This document shows, one piece after another, positions 8,982-17,940 of a stretch of DNA of 64,000 nucleotides. Within the stretch, counting starts at the first letter, position 1, and every line of letters begins with the position of its first letter. The stretch is taken from the NCBI RefSeq assembly GCF_900117415.1, contig NZ_FPEI01000005.1:1240001-1304000 (forward strand), written 5' to 3'. Both the position numbers and the translations under genes were made by a program. The notes below the pieces were generated by a model, which did not search any database, was not told where the DNA came from, and saw nothing but the letters and a program-made list of their open reading frames with translations. This stretch comes from Hyphomicrobium sp. CS1BSMeth3 (GTDB lineage: Bacteria; Pseudomonadota; Alphaproteobacteria; Rhizobiales; Hyphomicrobiaceae).

Positions 8982-10336
8982 TGTCGGCAGCCACAGCAGC
9001 GCTCGAGATGGTGCCTGCCCGGGCAACTGCTCACGCGGGGCCGGAGCGGACAGTGCTCATTGTGTCGCCGCATTTTCCGCCGTCCACCCTCGCCGGGGTG
9101 CATCGCGCGCGGCATCTGGCCAAGCATCTGCCGTCTCATGGCTGGCGGCCGATCGTTGTTCGCGTCGATGATACGCACTACACCGAGCGCGCCGATGCCG
9201 CTCTCGCGGCGCTCGTGCCCGCGAGTGTGCAGCAGATCCGGTGTGGCGCCATCCCCGCCTCGCTCGCGCGACTGGCGGGCATCGGCGACATCAGTCTGCG
9301 CGGATACTTTCCCCTCCGCCGAGCTATAGCGGAAGCGGTTGTGGCGTATCGCCCCCACGCGATCCTCATCACCGGCTCGCCCTACTATCCGATGCTCTTG
9401 TCCTCGTGGATCAGACAGCACGCGAAGATCCCCGTGGTGCTGGACTTCCAGGACCCATGGGTATCAGCGGAAGGTGCGATGCACCGGACGTGGACGAAAG
9501 CCGGCCTCGTACACAGGCTCGCGGTCGCTCTGGAGCCGCGAGCGGTCCGGCAGGCGGATTTCGTCACTTCGGTGTCGGCGCGCCAGAATGCGGAAATGGC
9601 TCTTCGCTATGCCTGGCTCGATCCTCGGCACATGGCTGCGATACCGATCGGCGGTGATCCCGACGACTTCGATGCCCTGCGCAGTGGACCGCCCTCCGAG
9701 CTGCAGGTGCAGTTTGATCCTGACCGCATCAATCTCAGCTATGTCGGCACGTTCCTGCCGCGCGCCGAACATTTGGTGCGCACGATACTCCGCGCAGCAA
9801 GGGCTCTGAAGCAGACGCAGCCCGAACTCGCGGCGCGCATTCGTCTGAATTTCATCGGGACCAGCAATCAGCCGGATCGCACCGAGGCTTATCGCGTCCG
9901 TCCGATCGCCGAAGAAGAGGGCGTGGGAGATCTCGTCTCGGAGACGCCGCAGCGTGTGCCGTACCTGGAGGCGTTGTACCTGTTGGCCATGTCTCATGGA
10001 TTGCTGCTGATCGGCTCCGATGAACCGCACTATACGGCTTCGAAAATTTACCCGGCTCTCATGTCGGGCCGGCCCTATGTCTCACTCTTTCATCGCCAAT
10101 CCAGCGCGCACGACATTCTTGCTGGAGCCGGTGGCGGACGGACCTTCTGCTTCGACACGCCGGATGACCTTGCGAATTTGGTCCGTCCGCTCGCGGGGAC
10201 GCTCGCGGATCTGGCGGCGTCGCCTGGCCAGTTCGGCCGCGCGGATCCAGCCGCTTATGATGCCTACACCGCCCATAGTGTGGCCGGCGATTTCGCGCGC
10301 GTGCTCGATCAAGTCGCAAGCTCTCAGTCTCGATAA
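8978..10336 (+). CDS. Putative GT4-like glycosyltransferase
   Basis: A 452-residue GT-B type protein. After about 25 variable residues the first strand reads VLIVSPHFPPSTLAGVHRAR, the form seen in GT4-like proteins that start SPxFPP. A central LDFQDPW segment and a C-terminal LSYVGTFLPRAEHLV, then LYLLAMSHGLLLIG and KIYPALMSGRPYV, define the two domains. A canonical EX7E motif is not evident. The ATG at 8978 overlaps the previous stop and is preferred; the open frame extends upstream only as a shadow. It sits in the middle of the glycosyltransferase run and probably contributes one linkage. Confidence 0.75.
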   Translation: MMSAATAALEMVPARATAHAGPERTVLIVSPHFPPSTLAGVHRARHLAKHLPSHGWRPIVVRVDDTHYTERADAALAALVPASVQQIRCGAIPASLARLAGIGDISLRGYFPLRRAIAEAVVAYRPHAILITGSPYYPMLLSSWIRQHAKIPVVLDFQDPWVSAEGAMHRTWTKAGLVHRLAVALEPRAVRQADFVTSVSARQNAEMALRYAWLDPRHMAAIPIGGDPDDFDALRSGPPSELQVQFDPDRINLSYVGTFLPRAEHLVRTILRAARALKQTQPELAARIRLNFIGTSNQPDRTEAYRVRPIAEEEGVGDLVSETPQRVPYLEALYLLAMSHGLLLIGSDEPHYTASKIYPALMSGRPYVSLFHRQSSAHDILAGAGGGRTFCFDTPDDLANLVRPLAGTLADLAASPGQFGRADPAAYDAYTAHSVAGDFARVLDQVASSQSR

Positions 10337-10354
10337 TCCGGACTTCTGCAGTAC

Positions 10355-11527
10355 ATGCGTCTCGCAGTCCTGACGTCGCATCCGATCCAGTATCAAGCGC
10401 CGATATTTCGCGCGCTGGCTCAGCGTTGTGACCTCACCGTGTTCTTTGCGCATTCCGCGACATCCGCGGATCAGGCTGCAGCGGGCTTCGGTGTGACCTT
10501 CAACTGGGATGTCGACCTTCTTGCCGGCTACAAGCACGTATTTCTTCGCAACGTTGCGACGCCGCCGGGCCTCGATCGGTTTTCCGGCTGTGATACGCCC
10601 GAGATCGGCAGCCGTCTGCGCGAAGGAAATTTCGACGCTCTGCTCGTGGCTGGGTGGCACTTGAAAACATTCATCCAGGCTCTTGCTGCCGCCAAGCGCA
10701 TTGGCCTTCCGGCATTGGTCCGTGGCGACAGCCAACTCGAGACGCCGCGCTCGTTCTGGAAGAGGGGCGTCAAAACGGTCGCGTATCCGGTCTTCCTTCG
10801 TCTGTTCGACGCCGCGCTCTATGTGGGCGAGCGATCGCGCGCGTACTGGGAGCACTACGGATATCCACGCCAGCGCATGTTCTTCTCGCCGCATTGCGTG
10901 GACAATGACTGGTTTGCGGCCCGCGCAACGAAGGAAGCGCGCGCTGCCTTGCGCGCCCGGCTTAGCGTCAGCGAGGAGGCCAAGGTCATTCTCTTTGCCG
11001 GCAAGCTCGTGCCCTTCAAGCGGCCTCTCGATGTCATTGACGCCGCGGGCCTGATGCGACGCGACGGTCTCAGCGTCGAAGTGATGGTGGCGGGCAGTGG
11101 TGCGCTGGCTGACGAGATGACGAACGCCGCGGCGGCGGCTGGCGTACCTCTGCATCATCTCGGGTTCTGCAACCAGACGGAGATGCCCGCGGCTTATGCA
11201 GCCTCCGACGTTCTGGCTCTGCCCTCTGACGGTCGCGAGACATGGGGGCTCGTCGCCAACGAGGCGCTCGCCGCCGGCCGACCGATCGCCCTCTCGGACG
11301 CGGTCGGCTCCGCGCCGGATCTAGCCAGCGATGGTCGTGCAGGACGCGTGTTTCCCGTGGGAAATGTCGAGGCACTCGCGGAAGCACTCGCCAATGTCAT
11401 AGGTAGCCCACCGTCGGCAGCGACCATCGCGGCCAAGTCGGCGCGCTATTCCATTGGCGCTGCTGTCGACGGGATCATGGATGCTGCTGCGAGTGTCCGC
11501 AGCCGGGGCCGGATGGTTGCGCTGTGA
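10355..11527 (+). CDS. Glycosyltransferase family 4
   Basis: A 390-residue GT4 protein. It opens with MRLAVLTSHPIQYQAPIFR, a start typical of a well-populated group of GT4 enzymes in exopolysaccharide clusters. VILFAGKLVPFKRP begins the donor-binding domain, with the basic residues expected to bind the pyrophosphate, and DGRETWGLVANEALAAG carries the EX7E motif. It is separated from the upstream gene by 18 bases and from the polymerase candidate by 77 bases. Cytoplasmic-face enzyme; sugar donor unknown. Confidence 0.86.
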   Translation: MRLAVLTSHPIQYQAPIFRALAQRCDLTVFFAHSATSADQAAAGFGVTFNWDVDLLAGYKHVFLRNVATPPGLDRFSGCDTPEIGSRLREGNFDALLVAGWHLKTFIQALAAAKRIGLPALVRGDSQLETPRSFWKRGVKTVAYPVFLRLFDAALYVGERSRAYWEHYGYPRQRMFFSPHCVDNDWFAARATKEARAALRARLSVSEEAKVILFAGKLVPFKRPLDVIDAAGLMRRDGLSVEVMVAGSGALADEMTNAAAAAGVPLHHLGFCNQTEMPAAYAASDVLALPSDGRETWGLVANEALAAGRPIALSDAVGSAPDLASDGRAGRVFPVGNVEALAEALANVIGSPPSAATIAAKSARYSIGAAVDGIMDAAASVRSRGRMVAL

Positions 11528-11604
11528 GCACACAATTCGAAGTTCGCAGCTCATGCGATCGTCGGCGGTCGGCAGAGCTACGACGAGACAAGACTTAGCC
11601 ACCC

Positions 11605-13074
11605 ATGCAAAGCGTAAGCTCCGATCTAGCTGACCGGCATGGATTTCGCATCCATCGCACGTTGCTGCCTCCCGGCGCGATCGTGGCAGCATTCGCGTTG
11701 CTCATTATCGGCGGCATGGGGCCGAACATTGAGCTTGCGCTTCTTTCGATCGTCGTTCTGATCGCGGGCTGCTTGCTTCTATGGCGACCGGGCGAGTCGC
11801 CGATCCTTCTTTTCATATTCGTGCTTCCGTGGCTGCAGGGATCGATTGCGATCTTTCATGCCAATTGGCTTGGCATGGGCGTGGAGATGCTCGCGCAGGT
11901 TCCCTCTGACATGCGCACGGCAATTCTGCTCACCCAGGCGGGCCTTCTCGTGCACGCTTTGGGCCTGCGTATCGGAGCGGGCCGATGGCGCCGCCAGGAC
12001 GCGCATTTGATGCACGAACAGGCGCTGTGGCTCCCCACGAGACGTTGGGCGCAGGCCTACGCAGGAGCATGGCTGGTGAGTTTCGCGGCGCTCACCTTTG
12101 CCTGGCTTGTTCCTGGGCTCGCTCAGATCCTGCTCGCCTTTGTGACGCTCAAGTGGGCATTCTATTTCATGCTCGCATACGTGGCATTCGCGGGCGCGCC
12201 CGGAGGCCGGCATATTCTCGCCGTCGCCTTTCTCGTGGAGCTCGCGCTCGGGATCGGCGGGTTCTTCTCGGATTTCAAGACGGTCATCTTCGTGACCGCA
12301 TTCGCGGCTGTCGCTTCGGGTGTTCGCATGACCGCGAAGAGGCTCTTCGGCATCGGCGCGCTCGCGATGCTCGTCGTGGCCCTGGCCATCGTGTGGACTG
12401 CAGTCAAGAGCGACTACCGCCGTTTCGTATCCGGAGGGGAGGTCGCCCAAATCGTCTCCGTCGACTACGGAGCGAGGATCAGCCATCTGGCAGGCTTGGT
12501 TGGCCAATTGGAGGGGCCGAACCTGTCGAAGGCTTTCGACGAAATGCTGGGGCGGCTGACGTACGTGGAGTTTTTTGGCGCAACGATCAACTATGTTCCC
12601 ACCTATGTGCCGCACCAGCATGGTGACATCCTCTGGGATGCAATCTCCCGTCCGTTCATGCCGCGCCTCTTCTTCCCCGATAAGGCGCCTATCGACGACA
12701 GCGTTCGCACCAACGAGTTCACAGGATTGGGCGTCGCCGGCGTGGCGGAGGGGACGTCGATCAGCCTGGGCTGGATTGCAGAGGCGTATATCGACTTCGG
12801 TCGCTATGGGATGTTTCTCTCGATCCTGGCCATCAGCGTGTTCTACGGTTCGATCTATCGTCGGCTCATAAGGTGGGATCTGACCCGAGGCCTCTTCGGC
12901 GCTGCTCTCGCGACAGCGGTTCTCCAGGGGGCGGGATTTCTCGAATCCAGCATAACCAAGGTCTTCGGTGGCGTGATCGTGTCGCTCCTCATGGCATGGA
13001 TGCTGGTGAAGTTCATCTTGCCGCGCATCGCGCCGTGGCTTTTGGCAAGATCTCCACGCCGCGCACGTCTTTGA
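11605..13074 (+). CDS. Polytopic membrane protein, Wzy-like oligosaccharide polymerase candidate
   Basis: A 489-residue integral membrane protein. Successive hydrophobic stretches can be seen at about residues 22-60, 65-80, 105-120, 150-200, 205-230, 240-270, 390-420 and 430-475, about ten helices in all. A large hydrophilic segment at about 275-390 carries SDYRRFVSGG, VPTYVPHQHGD and RPFMPRLFFPDK. This architecture and the FPxK-type loop are what O-antigen/exopolysaccharide polymerases of the Wzy/EpsG kind show. In that role it would join repeat units on the periplasmic side. The next gene starts on the last base of its stop codon. A Wzy-like protein in a cluster that also has a Wzt-like exporter is unusual. 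A ligase or another polytopic enzyme remains possible. Confidence 0.65.
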   Translation: MQSVSSDLADRHGFRIHRTLLPPGAIVAAFALLIIGGMGPNIELALLSIVVLIAGCLLLWRPGESPILLFIFVLPWLQGSIAIFHANWLGMGVEMLAQVPSDMRTAILLTQAGLLVHALGLRIGAGRWRRQDAHLMHEQALWLPTRRWAQAYAGAWLVSFAALTFAWLVPGLAQILLAFVTLKWAFYFMLAYVAFAGAPGGRHILAVAFLVELALGIGGFFSDFKTVIFVTAFAAVASGVRMTAKRLFGIGALAMLVVALAIVWTAVKSDYRRFVSGGEVAQIVSVDYGARISHLAGLVGQLEGPNLSKAFDEMLGRLTYVEFFGATINYVPTYVPHQHGDILWDAISRPFMPRLFFPDKAPIDDSVRTNEFTGLGVAGVAEGTSISLGWIAEAYIDFGRYGMFLSILAISVFYGSIYRRLIRWDLTRGLFGAALATAVLQGAGFLESSITKVFGGVIVSLLMAWMLVKFILPRIAPWLLARSPRRARL

Positions 13075-14285
13075 TGCTGCATCGTCCAGGACCTTACAGT
13101 GACGCTGGCACTTCATCGCAGGTGCTCGGCGTCACGCATGTGATCGCCAGTTTGTCCAGGGACGCGGGTGGTCCGTCCTACAGCGTGCCTGCGCTGGCAG
13201 CGGCGCTTGCGCAGCGCGGGGCCGCGGTGCGCGTCCGTACTGTAGAAACAGATGATGTGCCCCCGGATGCCGGCGATGACGTTGCGCGTTGCGCGCATCC
13301 CACTGCAGGGGGGCCTCTGGGGAAACTCCTGCGGGCGTCGCCAAGCCTGAAGGCTGCTCTCGCCGCCGATGCACATGACAATTCAATCCTGCACACGCAT
13401 GGCCTTTGGCTCATGCCGAATATCTATCCAGCTCGACTGAAGCGGCGCTCGGATCGCCCCCTCAAGGTGGTCCATTCCCCGCGAGGTATGCTTGCGCCTG
13501 CGGCTCTCGGCATCTCTGCGTGGAAGAAGCGCCCATTCTGGTGGCTGCTCCAGAAATCCGCGCTGGAGACCGCCGACTGCATTCATGCCACTGCGGCCTC
13601 CGAGTACGAGGAGATCCGTGCCGCCGGCCTCGGCAATCCGGTCGCGATCATCCCGAACGGGATCGATCTGCCGCTTCTCGCCGAGACCTCGCGAGGGCAA
13701 AGCGACGGCAATGTCGTCCTGTCGTTCGGGCGCATACATCCCAAGAAGGGCCTGGATCGCCTGTTGCGCGCATGGGCCCGTATCGAGCACGAGTTCCCAA
13801 CCTGGAAGCTCCGTATTGTCGGGCCTGCGGAGGTTTGCCACGACGAGGAGCTTCGTGCTCTCGCGCAAGCACTCGGAGTAAAGAAGGTCTCGATCGAGGG
13901 GCCGATTTACGACGCCGACGAGAAGCTCGCCATGTACCGCGATGCCGGCCTCTTCGTTCTTCCGACCCTCAATGAGAATTTCGCGCTGACGGTCGCGGAG
14001 GCACTGGGAGCAGAAGTGCCGGTGATTTCCACCAAGGGTGCCCCATGGTTGGGCCTCGAGAAGGAGCGTTGCGGCTGGTGGATCGATCATGGTGAGGAGC
14101 CGCTCGCCGCAACTCTCAGGAATGCCATGACGATCGGGCAGGCCGAGCGTCGCGCCATGGGGAAGCGCGGACGCGCGTGGATGGCGCGCGACTTTGGCTG
14201 GGACCGGATTGCCAGCGACATGCTCGAAGTTTACCGCTGGCTCAAAGACGGCGGTTCGCCGCCGCCGACCGTGCGATTGGGCTGA
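13074..14285 (+). CDS. Glycosyltransferase family 4
   Basis: A 403-residue GT-B glycosyltransferase. GVTHVIASLSRDAGGPSYSV is the family N-terminus with the GGPS loop. ILHTHGLWLMPN and VVHSPRGMLAPAAL follow, as in WcaI/WcaL-like enzymes. The donor domain has VVLSFGRIHPKKGLDRLL, and NENFALTVAEALGAEVP holds the EX7E motif. The ATG at 13074 shares its first base with the upstream stop. The frame is open further upstream but there it only shadows the polymerase gene. The adjacent WcaF-like acetyltransferase suggests that the sugar added here may be acetylated. Confidence 0.87.
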   Translation: MLHRPGPYSDAGTSSQVLGVTHVIASLSRDAGGPSYSVPALAAALAQRGAAVRVRTVETDDVPPDAGDDVARCAHPTAGGPLGKLLRASPSLKAALAADAHDNSILHTHGLWLMPNIYPARLKRRSDRPLKVVHSPRGMLAPAALGISAWKKRPFWWLLQKSALETADCIHATAASEYEEIRAAGLGNPVAIIPNGIDLPLLAETSRGQSDGNVVLSFGRIHPKKGLDRLLRAWARIEHEFPTWKLRIVGPAEVCHDEELRALAQALGVKKVSIEGPIYDADEKLAMYRDAGLFVLPTLNENFALTVAEALGAEVPVISTKGAPWLGLEKERCGWWIDHGEEPLAATLRNAMTIGQAERRAMGKRGRAWMARDFGWDRIASDMLEVYRWLKDGGSPPPTVRLG

Positions 14286-14290
14286 CGAGA

Positions 14291-14896
14291 GTGGATCGAG
14301 AAGTGCAGCCCGTCACCGAGCTGACCGCTCGAGATATCAGCGCCAATCGCCAGGCGTCCAAGTGGACGCGGCAGGAGCTTGTGGGGCGTGTTCTATGGGG
14401 TCTCGCCCATCCGCTGTTTGCGTGGAGTCCGAGACCGTTCTGGGGATGGCGGCGCCTTCTGCTGCGGCTGTTCGGGGCCCGCATCGGACGGGAAGTTCAT
14501 GTCCATCCGAGTGTGCGAATAACCATTCCTTGGAATATCAGCATCGGTGATCAGACTGCGGTCGGTGACCGCGCAATTCTCTATGCACTCGGCCCCATCA
14601 TGCTGGGCGAGCGAGTGACCATCTCGCAGGGCGCGCATTTGTGCGCCGGCACGCACGACCATCGCGATCCTGCGATGCCGCTGCTCAAGCCACCGATTTC
14701 CATCGAGCGCGACGCCTGGATCTGCGCCGATGCCTTCGTCGGGCCTGGTGTTCGCATCGGCGCTCACGCCATCATTGGCGCCCGATGTGTCGCGATGAAG
14801 GATGTTGCTTCAGGCATGATTGTGGTGGGCAATCCGGCGCGCGCGATCGGCCATCGTTCGGAGCAGAAGAATAGGGCCAAGTCTCCTGATGTCTGA
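14291..14896 (+). CDS. WcaF-like sugar O-acetyltransferase (hexapeptide repeat)
   Basis: A 201-residue left-handed beta-helix acyltransferase. The N-terminal part WGLAHPLFAWSPRPFWGWRR followed by LLRLFGARIG is typical of the colanic-acid WcaF family. Hexapeptide repeats then run from about residue 75 to the end, for example ISIGDQTAVGD, IMLGERVTIS, VGPGVRIGAHAIIGA and VVGNPARAIG. THDHRDP carries the likely catalytic histidine. It should transfer acetyl from acetyl-CoA to a polysaccharide sugar. I chose the GTG at 14291, five bases after the upstream stop. The open frame reaches back into the previous gene, but conservation does not. Confidence 0.83.
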   Translation: MDREVQPVTELTARDISANRQASKWTRQELVGRVLWGLAHPLFAWSPRPFWGWRRLLLRLFGARIGREVHVHPSVRITIPWNISIGDQTAVGDRAILYALGPIMLGERVTISQGAHLCAGTHDHRDPAMPLLKPPISIERDAWICADAFVGPGVRIGAHAIIGARCVAMKDVASGMIVVGNPARAIGHRSEQKNRAKSPDV

Positions 14897-14912
14897 GGAC
14901 CTAGCCTAGAGC

Positions 14913-15884
14913 GTGCAAACCGTACTCGTCACGGGTGGGGCAGGGTACATCGGCAGTCACGCATGCAAGGCGCTCGCGGCTGCAGGCTATCGGCCCGTGA
15001 CGTTCGATTCGCTCGTGACCGGCAATCGTTGGGCAGTTCGATGGGGCCCCTTCGAGCACGGGGACATCAGGGATGTCGGACATCTAGCAGGCGTGCTTCA
15101 GGCCTATAAGCCTGTCGCCATCATGCATTTTGCAGCCTCTGCGTACGTGGGAGAGTCTGCTGTCGATCCGGAGAAGTACTACTCGAACAACGTGGCTGGA
15201 ACGCTTTCGTTGCTGCGCGCGGCAAGACAGTGCGGGGTAGGAAGGATCGTGTTCTCGAGCACCTGCGCAACCTATGGCGAGCCGCAGCAGGTGCCCGTTC
15301 CCGAGACAGCGGCGCAAGTCCCCATAAACCCGTATGGGCGCTCCAAGCTGATGATCGAGCAGATGCTGCAGGACTACGTCCGGGCCTATGGCATGGGGAC
15401 GACCGCGCTACGCTACTTCAATGCTGCCGGCGCGGATCCCGAGGGTGAGATTGGCGAAGAGCACGCTCCCGAAACCCATCTCATTCCGCTCGTATTGCAG
15501 TCCATCCTACAGCCCGAAAAGCCCGTCACCATCTTCGGCATTGACTATCCGACGCCCGATGGGACTTGTGTGCGCGACTACACGCACGTAACCGATATTG
15601 CGGCTGCGCATGTCCTCGCCCTGCAGACGTGCAATGGCGGGCTCGGCTTTCGCGCCTTCAATCTCGGCACGGGGGCCGGCCATTCGGTCCGCCAGATCAT
15701 CGAGACGGCAGAGCGCGTATCCGGCAAGAAAGTGCACGCGAGCTTTGGACCCCGCCGCGCCGGAGATCCAGCCGCGCTCGTGGCGGACCCTACGATGGCG
15801 CGCCGGGAACTCGGATGGCAGCCTCGCCGCTCCGAGCTCCACGAAATCATTGGCACGGCATGGGCATGGATCACGAGACCATGA
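14913..15884 (+). CDS. galE: UDP-glucose 4-epimerase
   Basis: A 323-residue extended short-chain dehydrogenase. The NAD-binding motif GGAGYIG is at residues 8-14, MHFAASAYVGES matches the GalE active-site strand, SSTCATYG holds the catalytic serine/threonine, and YGRSK holds Y141 and K145. IFGIDYPTPDGTCVRDY is the GalE-specific substrate loop. It interconverts UDP-glucose and UDP-galactose and so supplies UDP-galactose to the cluster's glycosyltransferases. It starts with GTG and its stop overlaps the next gene (ATGA at 15881). Close relatives may also act on UDP-GlcNAc or UDP-xylose, so the exact sugar is not proven. Confidence 0.92.
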   Translation: MQTVLVTGGAGYIGSHACKALAAAGYRPVTFDSLVTGNRWAVRWGPFEHGDIRDVGHLAGVLQAYKPVAIMHFAASAYVGESAVDPEKYYSNNVAGTLSLLRAARQCGVGRIVFSSTCATYGEPQQVPVPETAAQVPINPYGRSKLMIEQMLQDYVRAYGMGTTALRYFNAAGADPEGEIGEEHAPETHLIPLVLQSILQPEKPVTIFGIDYPTPDGTCVRDYTHVTDIAAAHVLALQTCNGGLGFRAFNLGTGAGHSVRQIIETAERVSGKKVHASFGPRRAGDPAALVADPTMARRELGWQPRRSELHEIIGTAWAWITRP

Positions 15885-16780
15885 ACGTCTCCGTCCTGAT
15901 CCTGACATTCAACGAGGCCAAAACACTGCCGCGGTGTCTGGCGGCGCTCGAATGGTGTGACGACATTCTCGTCGTCGACTCGGGCAGCACCGACGGAACG
16001 GTCGCAATCGCCGAAAGCGCGGGCGCGCGGGTGATGTACCGACGCTTCGATGATTTTGCGAGCCAGCGCAACTTCGGCCTCATGTCCGGTGGGCTCCGTC
16101 ACGAATGGGTTCTGCATCTCGACGCCGATGAGGTCGTGACGCCGGAGTTTCGGCAGAGCCTGCGTGATCTCTCACCGGCGGCGGGCATCGATGCCTATCG
16201 GGTACCTTCAAAGCTCATGTTGAATGAGACCTGGATTCGGTATGCCGGGATGTATCCGACCTATCAAGTGCGGCTAGGTCATCGCGAGCGGCTGCGCTTC
16301 AAGCAGGTCGGGCACGGGCAACGTGAAGATCTGCCGCCGGAGCGGGTCGGCACGTTCGAGGAGCCGTACCTCCACTACAACTTCTCGCATGGCTTGGCGA
16401 ACTGGCTTCGCAAGCACGTCAAATATGCCGAGGACGAGGCTGATTTGCTGGTGCGAATGCGCAAAGGCGAGCCTCAGGCGGCAGATCCCGTCATGCGCGG
16501 CGACGCCACATCCCGGCGTCGGGCATTGAAGCAACTGGCCAATCGCATGCCCTTATTGCTCCGCCCCGTGGCGCGCTTCTTCTACATCCTCATCTGGCGG
16601 CGCGGCTTTCTGGACGGTCGTTACGGTGTTCTTTACGCACTCATGCTGTCTGTCTACGAAGCGATGATCGCTGTTCTTGCGGCTGAGAGGCTGATGCAGC
16701 ATTCGCAGCGGAGAGCGGTCTCTTCGGCCGGAATCCGCCTTCGAAGCAATGCCGGCGACGACCTCGGCGGCCGATCATAG
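15881..16780 (+). CDS. Glycosyltransferase family 2, WaaE/KdtX-like
   Basis: A 299-residue GT2 protein of the group that includes lipopolysaccharide core glucosyltransferases. The N-terminus VSVLILTFNEAKTLPRCL is followed by WCDDILVVDSGSTDGT, then FASQRNFGL and LHLDADEVV, which holds the DxD motif. In the C-terminal half HYNFSHGLANWLRKHVKYA is highly typical of this family, and the end has one or two hydrophobic helices. I prefer ATG 15881, which overlaps galE; ATG 15866 is an in-frame alternative. It may work on the lipid-linked polysaccharide or on lipopolysaccharide. Confidence 0.86.
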   Translation: MNVSVLILTFNEAKTLPRCLAALEWCDDILVVDSGSTDGTVAIAESAGARVMYRRFDDFASQRNFGLMSGGLRHEWVLHLDADEVVTPEFRQSLRDLSPAAGIDAYRVPSKLMLNETWIRYAGMYPTYQVRLGHRERLRFKQVGHGQREDLPPERVGTFEEPYLHYNFSHGLANWLRKHVKYAEDEADLLVRMRKGEPQAADPVMRGDATSRRRALKQLANRMPLLLRPVARFFYILIWRRGFLDGRYGVLYALMLSVYEAMIAVLAAERLMQHSQRRAVSSAGIRLRSNAGDDLGGRS

Positions 16781-16844
16781 GTAGAGTAGGCTCAAAGCCG
16801 GTCTCTGAGAGGCGCCCAGACCCATTTCATGATAACAGTGTAAG

Positions 16845-17867
16845 ATGAAGGTTCTCGTAACAGGTGCTGCAGGATTTATCGGCTTCCACGTCGCAAAGCG
16901 CTTGCTCGAGCGTGGCGATACGGTCGTCGGCATCGACGTGGTCAATGACTACTACGATCCGGCGCTCAAGGAGGCCCGGCTCTCGCTTCTCAATCAGGCA
17001 GCGGGCGGCGCGAACAGCGCGTGGACGTTCATCCGCGCGGATCTTGCCGATGCGGACGCCGTCAGTGGTTGCTTTGTCGCGCACGAATTCGATCGCGTCA
17101 TTCATCTCGCGGCGCAAGCCGGTGTCCGGCACAGCCTGACGCATCCGCACGAGTATGTGCAGTCCAATATCGTGGCGTTCGTCAACATCCTCGAAGCATG
17201 CCGCCATGCGGGGACGCCGCATCTCACGTATGCGTCGACATCGAGCGTCTATGGCGCCAGCACGCGGATGCCGTTCTCCGAGCACGACGATGCCGATCAT
17301 CCGCTCCAGCTCTATGCCGCGACCAAGCGGGCGAACGAGCTCATGGCGCATTCCTACAGCCACCTCTTCGCGCTGCCGACGACGGGGCTTCGCTTCTTCA
17401 CCGTGTATGGCCCTTGGGGGCGCCCCGATATGGCGCCGATCCTGTTCACGCGCGCCATCGATGAGGGGCGGCCGATCCAGGTATTCAATCACGGCAATCA
17501 CAGCCGCGACTTCACCTACGTCGACGACGTCGTCGAAGGCGTCGTGCGGATCTCCGACCGGCCGGCCGAGCCCGCACGGGACTGGGACAGCAGCAGGCCA
17601 GATCCAGCCATCTCGAATGCGCCGTTCCGCATCTACAATATCGGCAACAGCGCGCCGGTCCGGCTTGCCGATTTCATTTCGGCCATCGAAGCCGAACTCG
17701 GCAAGAGGGCCGTGAAGGAGTTGCTGCCACTGCAGCCCGGCGATGTCCCCGATACATTCGCTGATGTATCCGAGCTGGCGGGCGCTGTCGGCTACGCGCC
17801 GACGACTTCGGTTGCCGATGGCGTCGCCAAGCTGGTCGCGTGGTATCGCACGTACTATGGGCGATGA
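16845..17867 (+). CDS. UDP-glucuronate 4-epimerase
   Basis: A 340-residue extended SDR with GAAGFIG at 7-13, the [14 protein letters not shown] segment that marks the UDP-glucuronate 4-epimerase (LpsL/Cap1J-like) family, STSSVYG near 131-137, and Y157/K161 in [15 protein letters not shown]-type residues follow in [15 protein letters not shown]. It should convert UDP-glucuronate to UDP-galacturonate, giving the polysaccharide an acidic sugar. The gene stands 64 bases after the preceding one and 73 before the next, so it is less tightly coupled than the rest of the cluster and may have its own promoter. Symbols such as lpsL or uge are used in relatives; I leave the field empty. Confidence 0.88.
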   Translation: MKVLVTGAAGFIGFHVAKRLLERGDTVVGIDVVNDYYDPALKEARLSLLNQAAGGANSAWTFIRADLADADAVSGCFVAHEFDRVIHLAAQAGVRHSLTHPHEYVQSNIVAFVNILEACRHAGTPHLTYASTSSVYGASTRMPFSEHDDADHPLQLYAATKRANELMAHSYSHLFALPTTGLRFFTVYGPWGRPDMAPILFTRAIDEGRPIQVFNHGNHSRDFTYVDDVVEGVVRISDRPAEPARDWDSSRPDPAISNAPFRIYNIGNSAPVRLADFISAIEAELGKRAVKELLPLQPGDVPDTFADVSELAGAVGYAPTTSVADGVAKLVAWYRTYYGR

Positions 17868-17940
17868 GTGATCGCGATTGGGTTCACTGATACGGTGTGC
17901 ATCCTGATCGTCGGCACCGTCGCGTCTTGTCTATCGAGAC

